DNA of 64,000 bases, taken from contig JAJACV010000020.1 of the NCBI GenBank assembly GCA_022601335.1, positions 37,893 to 101,892 of the forward strand, given 5' to 3'. Within the stretch, counting starts at the first letter, position 1, and each line of letters opens with the position of its first letter. This DNA is from Chlamydiota bacterium (GTDB lineage Bacteria > Chlamydiota > Chlamydiia > Chlamydiales > JAAZZY01). The notes below the pieces were generated by a model. It did not search any database. It saw nothing but the letters and a program-made list of their open reading frames with translations, and was not told where the DNA came from. This document shows, one piece after another, positions 20,248-34,123 of the stretch. Position numbers and translations under genes: made by a program.

Positions 20248-21504
20248 ATGCAAAAATCCTCCTTATTTAAACGTCTTACTATTTTTGTCCTCTACAACCT
20301 CTACTGTTTTGATATTGCAGCTATTGTAATTGTGTTTATTATTTTCACTCCTCTCATTATCCCGACTTCTTCTCAATTAATTCCCTCTAACACATCTTTA
20401 GCATCACGCAATGTTATTTTAGGGCTTCTTTTTGCGGCCTACCCTATTACTCAATTTTTTGGAGCGCCTATTTTGGGAGAGCTATCTGACCTTTACGGTA
20501 GAAAGCTAATACTTGTTATTTCATCTCTGCTTACTGCTTGTAGTTTTTTTTTAACAGCTGTATCTATATTGTCTCTCCATCTTCCCTTATTATTTTTAAG
20601 TCGACTTATAGGGGGTTTTTTTGCAGGAAACGCCTCGCTTGCTCAAGCGGCTGTCTCAGATATAGTCCCTTCCTCAAAAAAATCGAGTTACATGGCTCTT
20701 TTTGCCGTTGTAGGTGGTTTTTCTTGGCTTGTAGGACCTTTTGTAGGATCGATTTTCTCTAACCCTAAAATAGTGTCTTGGTTTAACTACGATGTCCCCT
20801 TCTGGTTGCTGGGTTTGATTTTTCTTTTTTCTTGGGGATTACTGCTATTGACAATGGATGCTGATAAACCTAGCAAAAAATCACAAAAGCTCTCAGTTTC
20901 TCAATTTTTCAAAAACTTTGCATCCATTTTTAAGCTGCGTATTGTAGCGCTTGCATTCACAGCTTCTGGAGTGGCCATGCTCGGTTGGATGATTTTAAAT
21001 AGTTTTACGGCCCCTTATCTCACAGAAAAGTACCATTACTCTGAACACGCTTTAAGCCTCGTCTACGCATACTACTCTATATTCTGGATTATCGGAGGGG
21101 GGTGCGCTTTATATTGGTTTAAGAAGCATCCTTGTGCAAAACTGAACCTCTTCTGTTTACTCTTCATTCCATTCTTTATTCTTTTATTTGTTTTTTGGAA
21201 TAAACCGTATGCCGTTTTTTGGATTACCCCTATTCCTATTTTTTTGATGTCGATTTCAGTGGCTTCATTTATGTCCCTTTTTTCTCACCTTGTAGATCAA
21301 AAGATGCAAGGAAAAATCTTTGGAGGATATACCGGCATGCTAGCACTTGCCTCAGCGATAGCCCCCTCTTTTTCTGGATGGATTGCAAAGTACGGATTGC
21401 ATATTCCTTTTGCAGCATCTAGCTTGATTCTTTTTGTGACTTTTATCCTTTATTTTGTTTGGTATATGCAGCAAAAAAAAGAACTTTCATCTCGAAATAT
21501 TTAA
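20248..21504 (+). CDS. MFS transporter (drug-efflux/TetA-like)
   Basis: About 12 hydrophobic segments; GAPILGELSDLYGRKLIL MFS motif A. Confidence 0.85.
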   Translation: MQKSSLFKRLTIFVLYNLYCFDIAAIVIVFIIFTPLIIPTSSQLIPSNTSLASRNVILGLLFAAYPITQFFGAPILGELSDLYGRKLILVISSLLTACSFFLTAVSILSLHLPLLFLSRLIGGFFAGNASLAQAAVSDIVPSSKKSSYMALFAVVGGFSWLVGPFVGSIFSNPKIVSWFNYDVPFWLLGLIFLFSWGLLLLTMDADKPSKKSQKLSVSQFFKNFASIFKLRIVALAFTASGVAMLGWMILNSFTAPYLTEKYHYSEHALSLVYAYYSIFWIIGGGCALYWFKKHPCAKLNLFCLLFIPFFILLFVFWNKPYAVFWITPIPIFLMSISVASFMSLFSHLVDQKMQGKIFGGYTGMLALASAIAPSFSGWIAKYGLHIPFAASSLILFVTFILYFVWYMQQKKELSSRNI

Positions 21505-21511
21505 GAAAAGA

Positions 21512-21527
21512 CGAGAAGAACTTCTCG
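21512..21527. terminator. Possible hairpin terminator between convergent genes
   Basis: CGAGAAGAACTTCTCG palindrome between the 3' ends of two convergent ORFs; short T-run only on minus-strand reading. Confidence 0.45.
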
Positions 21528-21544
21528 CCTTTATGTCAGACTAT

Positions 21545-21919
21545 TTATACTTGGATTGTATGTTGCTTTGCATTTGGTGACTGATAACGCATTTCTGTAT
21601 CCGCACTCAAGTGATGTATGGCATTTGAAAAACAAGTAGCAGCTGCTTGTAGAAGAATATAATCTGTTATAACGGTGGCTACAACATTGGTAGCAATTGT
21701 TGAGATAGATGATACCTCTGAAAAAAGCATGTTTGCGAACACAGCAGAGGAACTGAACAATCCACAGGCTCCGGTTGTTGCTAGAGCTGCCATACCCAAA
21801 GCATTACCAGCGGTTTGCCAAGCGGCCCCTTTTAATGAACTTTGATTTGTTTTTTTAATAACTTCAGCTCGATCAAAGGGATTACCATTCATCTCTAAAG
21901 TACCTGATATTGTCGACAT
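21545..21919 (-). CDS. Small hypothetical membrane protein; candidate inclusion-membrane-type protein
   Basis: 124 aa with two adjacent hydrophobic segments. Confidence 0.6.
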   Translation of the reverse strand: MSTISGTLEMNGNPFDRAEVIKKTNQSSLKGAAWQTAGNALGMAALATTGACGLFSSSAVFANMLFSEVSSISTIATNVVATVITDYILLQAAATCFSNAIHHLSADTEMRYQSPNAKQHTIQV

Positions 21920-22015
21920 AAAATCACTCCTTTTTAAATTTTAAAAATTAAAACTAAAAGAAAGGATGGCATTTTTATGATTTAAAAAAAAAGATGTATT
22001 TTCCAAGAAAAAATT

Positions 22016-22097
22016 TGCCCAGGATAGGACTCGAACCTACACACCAAAGGCACCAGATCCTAAGTCTGGCGTGTCTACCAATTTCACCACCTGGGCA
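22016..22097 (-). tRNA. tRNA-Leu (anticodon UAG)
   Basis: Reverse complement TGCCCAGG...CCTGGGCA acceptor stem, CCAGA-CTTAGGA-TCTGG anticodon arm, extended variable arm, GGTTCGAGTCC T-loop. Confidence 0.93.
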
Positions 22098-22165
22098 AAG
22101 GAGATGAGATATAAAAATCGGTGCTTATTCTATGTTAAAGCGTTAATATAGTTCAAGTAAATCTA

Positions 22166-23521
22166 TTAAAAGAGGCCTATAGCCTTCAAAAAGATTAAAA
22201 TTACAAGCAAAGGAGCTGTAAATTTTAGAGAAAGCCAAAAGTAGCCTTTTACAAGAATGTTTCTCTCAAATAGACCTTCAGTCCCCTCTTTTAAAGCGTG
22301 GTAGGCTTTTTTAAATCCCCATCTCCATGCTATTAAAATGAGTGCTAAAAAGCCTCCAATAGGCACCATAATATCTAAGGCTATCATCGAGACTAGATCC
22401 CAAAGAGAGTGTCCAAAAACTAAGAACTTGTGGGCCACAAAATTAGAAAATATCATGGGTATGCCTAATAAAAATGAGGTGAGACATACGAAGATTACCG
22501 CTTTTTTTCGCCTCCATTTTTTTTCATCCATTAGGTAGGCTATTAAAGGTTCTAAAGCACTAATTTGAGAGGTTATTGCAGCTAGGGTTAAAAGCAGAAA
22601 GAAAAGAATAGCGAAGATGTAGCCCCCTTTGAGCTGGCTAAATGCAAGTGGAAGTGTATAGAAAATGAGAGGGGCTCCTTCATCAGGTGACAAACCGACT
22701 GAAAATACAATTGGAAAAATAGCCATCCCAGCTAGTAAAGCAATGAAGGTATCAATCAGAGCAATTGGAAAACAGCTTTTAGGAATATTGTCTTTGGGAG
22801 ATAAATAACTGCCATAAGTCACCATGGTTCCTTGTCCTAGACTGAGAGTAAAAAAAGAATGCCCCAAAGCTATTAAAAAGGTGGTAGGTGTAATCAAGCT
22901 CCAGTTTGGTTTAAAGTAAAAAGCCAATCCTTTCTCTGAACCTGGCAAGCTAAGGCCACTAATCACTAGAGCAATAAGAATAACAATTAAAAAAGGAACA
23001 AGGATTTTGGATCCCCTTTCTAATCCTTTTCTAACTCCTAAAAATAAAAGACCAAAGCATAAAACCATAAAAATTAGATGAAACGCAAGTCCCCAAACTG
23101 GATTTCCAACAAGGTGTTTAAAATAGGATTGAACTTCTGCAAGTGAGCTAAAGTGCGTCGATAAACCGCCTATGGAAGCTATTAAATAGCCGAGCACCCA
23201 GCCTGCTATGACACTGTAAAAAGAGCTTATAATAAATCCTGTTATCACTGTGAATAAACCAGAACCTGTCCAAAAGGAATCGCCTCCTAGTTTTTTAAAA
23301 GCGCCTGCAGGGTTTTTTTGAGCGGTTCGTCCTATCAGGACTTCCGAGATGAAAACAGGAAAGCCTATTAAAAAAAGACACACAAGATAGATGCAAATAA
23401 AAGCAGCTCCCCCATACTGACCGACTATGTAGGGAAAGCGCCAAATATTGGCAAGACCTACAGCAGATCCTGCTGCTGCGAAAATAAAACCTAGCTTAGA
23501 TTTCCAAGATGCTCTTTTCAT
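22166..23521 (-). CDS. Sodium-dependent neurotransmitter-symporter (NSS/SNF) family transporter
   Basis: GFIFAAAGSAVGLANIWRFPYIVGQYGGAAF, multiple TM segments. Confidence 0.92.
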   Translation of the reverse strand: MKRASWKSKLGFIFAAAGSAVGLANIWRFPYIVGQYGGAAFICIYLVCLFLIGFPVFISEVLIGRTAQKNPAGAFKKLGGDSFWTGSGLFTVITGFIISSFYSVIAGWVLGYLIASIGGLSTHFSSLAEVQSYFKHLVGNPVWGLAFHLIFMVLCFGLLFLGVRKGLERGSKILVPFLIVILIALVISGLSLPGSEKGLAFYFKPNWSLITPTTFLIALGHSFFTLSLGQGTMVTYGSYLSPKDNIPKSCFPIALIDTFIALLAGMAIFPIVFSVGLSPDEGAPLIFYTLPLAFSQLKGGYIFAILFFLLLTLAAITSQISALEPLIAYLMDEKKWRRKKAVIFVCLTSFLLGIPMIFSNFVAHKFLVFGHSLWDLVSMIALDIMVPIGGFLALILIAWRWGFKKAYHALKEGTEGLFERNILVKGYFWLSLKFTAPLLVILIFLKAIGLF

Positions 23522-23736
23522 TTTGTTTACGTAGAATAAAAGGATGAAATTTTAGCTGTTTTGATTATTTTTAGCCAGATGAAGTCAGCGTTTATTATCA
23601 AGGTAAAATTTTATTTAGCTCATTAACTCCAAATTCATCTCCAAATCGATAATGTTGTCGATATTTTTCAAAAGAAGGCTGTTTTTTTTTCTGTATCATT
23701 TCATAATGAGAGACTTATTTATTAGGATATTTTCAT

Positions 23737-25083
23737 ATGGACACCCCCCATTCTTTTTTTGAGACCGAGATTTTTGATGTGAACTCTTCAGGACAAGGTG
23801 TCGCCTCTCTAGATGGTTTAAAAGTTTTTATTGACTTAGCGCTACCCTCTGAAAGAGTTAAAGCCAAACTGAGACTTAAAAAGAAAAACTATGCTTTAGC
23901 AGATCTTGTTGAAATTCAAAAAACGTCACCGGATCGCGTACCTCCTGTTTGCCCTATTTTTTCAAAATGTGGCGGGTGTCAAATTATGCATTGGAGCTAT
24001 GACAAGCAATTAGAATATAAAACACAAAAAGTAAAAGACGCTCTTACTAGAATAGGAGATTTTGAAAATCCTCCTCTAAAAGATTGTATAGCATCTTCCC
24101 CTCTCCATTATCGGAACAAAATTCAGCTTCCTTTTTTTGAAAAAAACGGCCTTGTTAAACTAGGATTATATGAAAAGCATTCGAATCGAGTTGTTGAAGT
24201 AGAAAAATGCTTTATTCACTGCACACTTGGGGAAAAAGTTTACGCCTCTCTCACGGAATTGCTGGAAGAATCTTCCCTTGAAGTTTATAATGCAGGCTCT
24301 CAAAAAGGGTTCTTACGTCATTTGCTAATCCGCACTGCAATAGAAACGAACGAAGTGCTCCTCGTCTTTATTACTTCATCTACTAAGTATCAAAAGGAAC
24401 TAAGACAACTCGCTAAAAAGCTTATGAGCTTGCACCCTCAAATTAAAGGTGTTCTTCAAAACGTTAATAAAAAAAGATACAACTCCATCATGGGAGATCA
24501 GTTGATTACTCTAGAGGGCCGACCCTTCATCTATGAGCAAATTGGCTCTTTTAAATTAAAAGTTTCAGCACATGCTTTTTTTCAAGTCAACCCCAAGCAA
24601 GCTCAAAATCTGTATGAAAAAGCGATAGAGCTAGCTGAGCTTAACAAAGAAGAAACACTTTTAGACGCTTACTGTGGAATAGGGATGTTTTCCCTTTTTG
24701 CTTCTAAGAGAGTAAAAAAAGTGATTGGAATAGAAAGCATTCCTTGCGCGGTTACAGATGCTCAAGACAACGCTCGCTTAAACTCTTTAACTAATTTAGA
24801 ATTTAGGTGTGACTTTTTGGAAAAGGCAGTTCTAAGCCTTGAAGATATTAATGCTGCTTTTATCAATCCTCCAAGAAAAGGGTGTGATAAAATTGTTTTG
24901 GAGGCGCTTGTTAATCTCAAAGTCAAAAAAATCATCTATATTTCATGCGACCCTGCTACTTTAGCTCGAGACTTGAGGTTTTTAAAAGAAGAGGGCTATG
25001 ATTTAAAACAAGTGCAGCCTCTCGACATGTTTCCTCAAACAACGCACGTAGAATCAATAGCCGTTCTGGCTCTCAATAATTGA
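23737..25083 (+). CDS. rlmD: 23S rRNA (uracil-5-)-methyltransferase, RumA/RlmD-like
   Basis: TRAM-like N-terminus, CPIFSKCGGCQIMHWSYDKQLEYK, FINPPRKGCD, YISCDPATLARDL. Confidence 0.88.
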   Translation: MDTPHSFFETEIFDVNSSGQGVASLDGLKVFIDLALPSERVKAKLRLKKKNYALADLVEIQKTSPDRVPPVCPIFSKCGGCQIMHWSYDKQLEYKTQKVKDALTRIGDFENPPLKDCIASSPLHYRNKIQLPFFEKNGLVKLGLYEKHSNRVVEVEKCFIHCTLGEKVYASLTELLEESSLEVYNAGSQKGFLRHLLIRTAIETNEVLLVFITSSTKYQKELRQLAKKLMSLHPQIKGVLQNVNKKRYNSIMGDQLITLEGRPFIYEQIGSFKLKVSAHAFFQVNPKQAQNLYEKAIELAELNKEETLLDAYCGIGMFSLFASKRVKKVIGIESIPCAVTDAQDNARLNSLTNLEFRCDFLEKAVLSLEDINAAFINPPRKGCDKIVLEALVNLKVKKIIYISCDPATLARDLRFLKEEGYDLKQVQPLDMFPQTTHVESIAVLALNN

Positions 25084-25237
25084 ACTTTCTATTAACACCC
25101 ACAGTCTAAAAAAATAAGCTACAGGCTCTAAGTGTCTGTAGCTCATAACACACATTATGTACATGATTCAGTATGAGCAGCCTACTAAAACTTTTCCGAA
25201 TTAGAGAACTGCTCTTTAGCATTCATTTACAGAATGA

Positions 25238-25837
25238 TTAAATCTTCCATGAAATATATGCTGTTGGATTTGCAAGAAATGACCATGACTTCATTCTAGA
25301 ATTCGTTGGAATTAGAGTTTTAGAAGTATCAGTATATCCTGCTTCCGAATAGCCAACGAGAGTTGTTTCTACTCCAATGTAGACACTACCATTAAGGCGG
25401 TACATAAAACCTGTTCCCCAACCCAGAAAATAGTTTGAACTTAACTTAGCTTGATTAACTAAATTTATTCCAAAATTTTGACCCCATGTAGGCCCATGCA
25501 TTAAGAAGAATTGGTTATTTAATTTTTGTCTCATTAAAGGAATATAATTTCTCAATCCAGCAAAAATAAGAGTAGACCAAGAGTTCACTCCAAAATAGCC
25601 ATTGTAATTAGTTACTGAGCTATAGGGAGATATTCCGAAAAACGGCTGCCACTGATTATTTTTTCCAAGGTAATAACCTATAAAAAAAGATGATAATGAG
25701 TTACTTCCAACCCCAATTGAAAATCCATTGGTATAACATTGTTCTTTATTATTTTCTTCTTGGTAGCGCCCTGCATGAATACTTGTAACGGTTAAACAAC
25801 AGACAACGGCTAAAATGAATTTAATTTTTTTGTTCAC
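25238..25837 (-). CDS. Predicted small outer-membrane beta-barrel protein
   Basis: Signal peptide MNKKIKFILAVVCCLTVTSIHAG; alternating aromatic pattern; C-terminal AYISWKI. Confidence 0.6.
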   Translation of the reverse strand: MNKKIKFILAVVCCLTVTSIHAGRYQEENNKEQCYTNGFSIGVGSNSLSSFFIGYYLGKNNQWQPFFGISPYSSVTNYNGYFGVNSWSTLIFAGLRNYIPLMRQKLNNQFFLMHGPTWGQNFGINLVNQAKLSSNYFLGWGTGFMYRLNGSVYIGVETTLVGYSEAGYTDTSKTLIPTNSRMKSWSFLANPTAYISWKI

Positions 25838-26009
25838 TAGACATACCTATATTTTATCATTTATAAATTTACGACTCAATTTGTTAATTATCTGTAAAAA
25901 GTATAAGAATTACATTCTACATTTCTCGGCAAGTTATCATTATATCTATGAATATGTCAACAGATGAGATAAAAACATTTTATAATTAGAGGAATGTAAC
26001 AGCAAAGCC

Positions 26010-26684
26010 TTATTTTATTTTTTCTTGGAGAAAGAGTTCACAAAGACCCCATGGATATGAGACTTGAAAGGTTTGAGTCACTTTATATTCAGGGCTATCT
26101 AAGTATTCATTTAAGTGAAAACTTGTTGTTAAAACCCTTGTACCGAGTTTGAGTGTTTTCCATTTTTTTAATAAAGATAAAATCATTGAATCAGAAAAAC
26201 TGGTCCCGTAAAAATAAATAATAGTGGCTGGATTGTAATCAACTTCTAATAAATCTTTTTCAAGAAATCTAATTTTACTTTTGCCTAATTGCTTCTTTAT
26301 GGAATTTGCTTTCTTTATAAAAAGCGGGACTTTTTCTACGGCGACGACCTGGCACCCTGAAATTTGTTGAAACCAAAAACTTATTCTTCCAGTGCCACTT
26401 CCTAAATCAAATAACACATCTTTGGATGTGATAGGAAGGTATTGAATAAATTTAGGAACAACACTTGGCCAGGTTTCCCCGTAACTGTGTTGTACGGATG
26501 AATCTTCATTATGGAAGAATTTTTTGCAAACTTTATAGGGATTGGTAGTGGCGTAATGTTTTAGATAAAGGAGATCTATTCTCCAAAGAGGTTCTTGGAA
26601 ATAAAGAGGTATAATTTTTATCTGTTGAATAATACGCAAAAAAGAAATTTTGAGATTAATAAACAGGAGTTTAATGGTGTCCAA
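26010..26684 (-). CDS. SAM-dependent methyltransferase, class I-like
   Basis: DVLFDLGSGTGRISFWFQ motif I followed by VVAVEKV. Confidence 0.7.
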   Translation of the reverse strand: MDTIKLLFINLKISFLRIIQQIKIIPLYFQEPLWRIDLLYLKHYATTNPYKVCKKFFHNEDSSVQHSYGETWPSVVPKFIQYLPITSKDVLFDLGSGTGRISFWFQQISGCQVVAVEKVPLFIKKANSIKKQLGKSKIRFLEKDLLEVDYNPATIIYFYGTSFSDSMILSLLKKWKTLKLGTRVLTTSFHLNEYLDSPEYKVTQTFQVSYPWGLCELFLQEKIK

Positions 26685-26779
26685 ACAAGCTTACCCATTG
26701 ATTATTTGATTTGGTTGTACCATATGAAATGTGTTATGATCAAGCTCCCCTTTGTTGAGAGGCTCTATCCTTATAACGG

Positions 26780-29815
<3,036 letters not shown>

Positions 29816-29835
<20 letters not shown>

Positions 29836-31093
29836 CTAAAACCTTACCTATCAAGCCATCAGTTGTATTACCTGTTACAATAACTTGCAGTAATTGATTT
29901 GCTCTTATTTTTTTATTGGGTATGTATATTTTTAAGAAGTTATCAGTATGTCCTACACTCATGAATTCCTCTGAATTATTACTTTCGGTAAGCACTTCCA
30001 TTTTCCTACCTACATACTTTTCTCTGAGCTCAAAGCTCATTTTTTCACTCCATTCAAGAAGACGATTTTTACGCTCTTTTATCTGCTGTGGAGGGACCGT
30101 ATCTGTAAAGCTTGCCGCTTTGGTTCTTTCTCGCCTAGAGTATGGAAACATATGTACTTTTGAAAACTTAACTTGAGAGACAACATCCATAGTCTCTTCG
30201 AAATCGCTCTCCCTTTCTCCCGGAAAACCGACAATAATATCTGTTGTAAAAGTAAAGTCTGGGCATTTGAGCCGGATACGATCTATCGTTTGAAAGAATA
30301 GTTGACGCGTATATTTTCGATTCATTTTTTTTAAGACAAGATTCGATCCTGATTGAAGAACAATATGCATAGAAGCACAGGTTTTATCACACGTCAAAAT
30401 AGTTTCTAAGAGTTCATCATCCACTTCATCTGGATCAATAGAAGAGATACGAATCCTCTTTAACCCCTCTATTTTATCTAGAGCTTGAACGAGATGAACG
30501 AGTCTCGTAGAGTTAGAAGGATCATTGCCATCAAAATCTCCAATATTAATCCCTGTTAAAACAATTTCCTTAATACCACTTTGAACGAGAGTTTTGGCTT
30601 CATTGACGATATCTAAGAGCGTTCTTGATCTAGACTTTCCTCGAACATAGGGAATAATACAATAAGAGCAAAAAGAGTTACAGCCATCTTGAATTTTGAT
30701 AAATGCCCGCGTTTGTGAATTGACTTGATCAATTATAAATTCAGGAAACTTATCCTGTGGATAAATCTTATTGAGCAACAAGTCTTTTTCTTTATTGGAG
30801 ATTACAAAATCAGCTTCTTCTATTTCAAGAAGTTGATGACGTCCTTTTTCTACCATACATCCCGTGACAGCAATTTTAGCATCGGGATATTTTTTTCTTA
30901 ATCGTCGAATTTGATTACGGCTATGGCTGTCTGCAGATTGAGTTACTGTACAGGTGTTTACAATACACAAATCAGCTTTTTCAGTCCCTTGAGCTTCTTC
31001 ATAACCAGATTGCTTCAATTGACTTTTATAAGCTAAAGATTCGTATTGATTGGTTCTACAACCTAGCGTCTCTATCTTGAATTTTTTAGACAT
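29816..31093 (-). CDS. mtaB: tRNA t6A37 methylthiotransferase MtaB-like (radical SAM)
   Basis: ETLGCRTNQYES, VNTCTVTQSAD, IKIQDGCNSFCSYCIIPYVRGKSRSR. Confidence 0.9.
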
Positions 31094-32024
31094 TTGATTT
31101 TATCTTTTTCAATTCACGAGGTAAATCAAAGGAGATATTCTCTTTGACATGAATGACTTCCTCAATAGAGTCCACACCTAATTCCTTTAATTTTTTGATA
31201 CACTGCTGCACAACATGATCCGGTGTAGAAGCCCCTGCAGTCATTCCAATTACTTTAACATCTTTGAGCCAATTAGGATTAATTTCACTAGGGTTGTTGA
31301 TTAAGTAGGATGGAATGTTCCTATTTGACCCAACTTCTCTTAAGCGGTTGGAATTTGAACTTTGTTGATCTCCCACAACTAAGATAAGGTCCGTTTGCGT
31401 AGTAATACTTTTTAAAGCTTCTTGTCGATTAGTAGTTGCGAAGCAGATGGAGGAACTAGGAAGTGTAATAGCCTGGGGATATTTCTCTTTTAGAGCCAAA
31501 ACAATATCATTGACTTCATCTAAACTTAGCGTCGTTTGCATTTGGTAAAATATTTTTTCATTTTCGTCAAAAGTTAGCGTTTTGACATCTTCAGCTGATT
31601 CAATAATGGTTGTTTGCTCTGGCGCCTCACCGTAGGTGCCAATCACTTCAACATGTTTTTTATGTCCTATTAAAATAATTTGATACCCCATTTGAGCATA
31701 ACGCTTTGAAGCTGAGTGAAGCTTCGTAACTAAAGGACAGGTTGCATCAATTTCAAAGAGTTTTCTTTTTTTAGCCTCTTCTCGTACACAGGGAGAGACC
31801 CCATGAGCTGAGTAAATAAGGATAGCTCCTTCGGGGACTTGGCTTAAATCCTCGATAAATACAGCACCTTTTTTTGTTAGCTCATCGACGACATGTCGAT
31901 TATGGACAATTTCATGCTTCACATAAATAGGTTTAGGCCAAATCGTTAGAGCTTCTTCAACAACATCGATTGCCCGCTCGACTCCGGCACAAAAACCACG
32001 AGGTTTTGATAATAAAAGTTTCAT
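31086..32024 (-). CDS. ispH: 4-hydroxy-3-methylbut-2-enyl diphosphate reductase
   Basis: LSKPRGFCAGVERAIDVVE, YSAHGVSP, IDATCPLVTKLH, GMTAGASTPD. Confidence 0.96.
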   Translation of the reverse strand: MKLLLSKPRGFCAGVERAIDVVEEALTIWPKPIYVKHEIVHNRHVVDELTKKGAVFIEDLSQVPEGAILIYSAHGVSPCVREEAKKRKLFEIDATCPLVTKLHSASKRYAQMGYQIILIGHKKHVEVIGTYGEAPEQTTIIESAEDVKTLTFDENEKIFYQMQTTLSLDEVNDIVLALKEKYPQAITLPSSSICFATTNRQEALKSITTQTDLILVVGDQQSSNSNRLREVGSNRNIPSYLINNPSEINPNWLKDVKVIGMTAGASTPDHVVQQCIKKLKELGVDSIEEVIHVKENISFDLPRELKKIKSNV

Positions 32025-32089
32025 TTGACATCCAATATAATTCGAAGAGTCATTTTAGCGTCTAAACGCTTAACATTCTACAAAAAATA

Positions 32090-34123
32090 TTACTGTACAT
32101 CGGTAGCGCACCTAAAGCCATAAGTTCTATTTTCACATCCAGGATTGTTCCTATGTCGATGTGAGCATCTCAAATCCTCTCGCAGGCTCTTCCAGCAACC
32201 CCCTCTTAAGACACGATAGACTCCTTGAAGAGGTCCCTTGGGTTGATCTGGTTCTTGGGCAGAAACATCATAATAATTATACCCGTACCAATCTTGGCAC
32301 CATTCATACACATTTCCGGCCATATCATAAACGCCAAGAGCATTGGGTGGATAGCTCATTACAGCCGTGGTATCTGAACTAAAAAAGTTTGCATGATGCT
32401 TTTCAATCTCTTCACCCGTAGGATAGCGAAGGGTTTCCTCTCGAGCTTTAGCCGTAATTTCCCATTCAGCTTCAGTAGGCAAACGTTTGCCTGTCCATTT
32501 GGCGTAGGCTACAGCTCCATACCATGAAATGCCAACAACAGGATGTTTTGAATATCCTGATTCAATACTCAGTTGTCCACCAGATCGTTTTATTCGAGAT
32601 TCTTTTAAGCGAATGATGTCATTATTTTGAGCATCTTTTTCCCCGCCCATAGCATCTAGAAAACGGACAAACTGTTCATTGGTAATAGGGTGTACATCAA
32701 TTGCAAAACTCTTAAGGTGAATATGGTGCTGAGGCATTTCATCTCGATTTCCATCTCTGCTTCCTCTAATAAAGGTGCCTTCCTTAACAACGATCATTTC
32801 AGTTAAAATGGGTTGAATATCCTTAACTGTTTCCATTTTCTTAGGCTGATAGTGTGTTACAGTCGTCTCTAGGTTAAAAATAGCTCCGGGATCTGGATCG
32901 TAGTAAGGGCGTTTTATTTCTCCTTCTTGAATAATAGGTTTGAGCTTTTTAATCTCTGTCGCGGGTTCGGAAGAAGTGCTTTGAATAGACGCAGACTCTG
33001 CAACTGTCGAGCGTGCGATACTTGATACTTTACTAGGCAAGCTTTCACTACTCACCTTTGATTGAAGCACAGCTTCTGCATCCTGACTGGATTCTTCAGT
33101 AGAAGCAATCAGGGGTTTATGTCCTTCATGAAGTCCACTTTTTTTAGTGACTTCTACTTTTTCTATTGCTGCTTTTAAGGAAGTCGGCGTGTCAGATAGA
33201 ACCTCATCGAGTACCCCCACCATGGATTCGGGACGCTTCGTTGGATCTGTCTGCAAACATTTGGTTATAAGAGCATCCCAATTTTTTTGAAATTGCGGCA
33301 TAATATAAGAAGGCATATCGAAGACACCTTCTGGAAATTTTTTGGTGATAAGATAGTAAGTTAAAACGCCAAAAGCATACACATCGCATTTAAGCCCCAC
33401 TTCTGGGTAATCGGTGGGGTATTTTTGTTCAGGCGCCAAAAAAGAATAACTTTGTAAAAACGAGGCATGGAGTTTTTGAACTTTATCTGATTCAAATGAA
33501 GCCGTTGAAGCAAATTGATCTTGGCCTGAAGCTTCGTTTTGTATAAAGGGAACTAGATCGAGAGATTTCGCAACTGATTTGTAAATTCGACTTAAAACAG
33601 CACCCGTACCAATGATGCGTGAGAGACCAAAGTCTGCTATATGAAAATTAACACGATCCAGCTCCCCTCTTCCAATGAGGATATTATTTAGTTTAAGTCC
33701 TCTGTGAACAATGGATTGTCCTGAGGGTTTAAAGTGAGCATAATCTAAAGCTTTTGCTAACTGGTACAGCCATCTAATGAGGTCTTCTTCTAGAAGAGGA
33801 TGTGATTGCTCCGCCATGAACTGACTCAAGTTGGTTGTCTCTCCTAAGGGGTCGACAACACAGTCCATAACAAGAAAGTAGCATCCCTCTACGTAGGAGA
33901 TATTATGTACTTTGACAATATTGGGATGATCAAGAGCTGCAACACGAGTGACCTCTTCTTCAAATCTTTGAACAAAAGTTTTATCTTGCGCCAATTCTTC
34001 TGGAAGAATTTTAAGAGCATACTGCTTTTTCATAAAGCGATGTTCAGCTAAAAAGACCGTTCCTAAAGAACCTTGCCCTATTTGTTTTAGCAGTTTGTAG
34101 TCACCCAATACGCGTGAAGTCAT
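32090..34123 (-). CDS. pkn1: Ser/Thr protein kinase-like protein with C-terminal FGE-sulfatase (SUMF1-like) domain; Pkn1-like
   Basis: IGQGSLGTVFLAEH, YALKIL, IVHRGLKLNNILI, IADFGLSR; C-terminal KRLPTEAEWE, YDMAGNVYEWCQDWY, RVLRGGCW; adjacent to ligA neighbourhood. Confidence 0.85.
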   Translation of the reverse strand: MTSRVLGDYKLLKQIGQGSLGTVFLAEHRFMKKQYALKILPEELAQDKTFVQRFEEEVTRVAALDHPNIVKVHNISYVEGCYFLVMDCVVDPLGETTNLSQFMAEQSHPLLEEDLIRWLYQLAKALDYAHFKPSGQSIVHRGLKLNNILIGRGELDRVNFHIADFGLSRIIGTGAVLSRIYKSVAKSLDLVPFIQNEASGQDQFASTASFESDKVQKLHASFLQSYSFLAPEQKYPTDYPEVGLKCDVYAFGVLTYYLITKKFPEGVFDMPSYIMPQFQKNWDALITKCLQTDPTKRPESMVGVLDEVLSDTPTSLKAAIEKVEVTKKSGLHEGHKPLIASTEESSQDAEAVLQSKVSSESLPSKVSSIARSTVAESASIQSTSSEPATEIKKLKPIIQEGEIKRPYYDPDPGAIFNLETTVTHYQPKKMETVKDIQPILTEMIVVKEGTFIRGSRDGNRDEMPQHHIHLKSFAIDVHPITNEQFVRFLDAMGGEKDAQNNDIIRLKESRIKRSGGQLSIESGYSKHPVVGISWYGAVAYAKWTGKRLPTEAEWEITAKAREETLRYPTGEEIEKHHANFFSSDTTAVMSYPPNALGVYDMAGNVYEWCQDWYGYNYYDVSAQEPDQPKGPLQGVYRVLRGGCWKSLREDLRCSHRHRNNPGCENRTYGFRCATDVQ

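Noticed and set aside
25117-25143. Hairpin AGCTACAG...CTGTAGCT after the rlmD-like gene as a terminator
   Set aside because: No T-run follows on the plus strand and the minus-strand reading is only weakly T/A-rich; not confident enough to list
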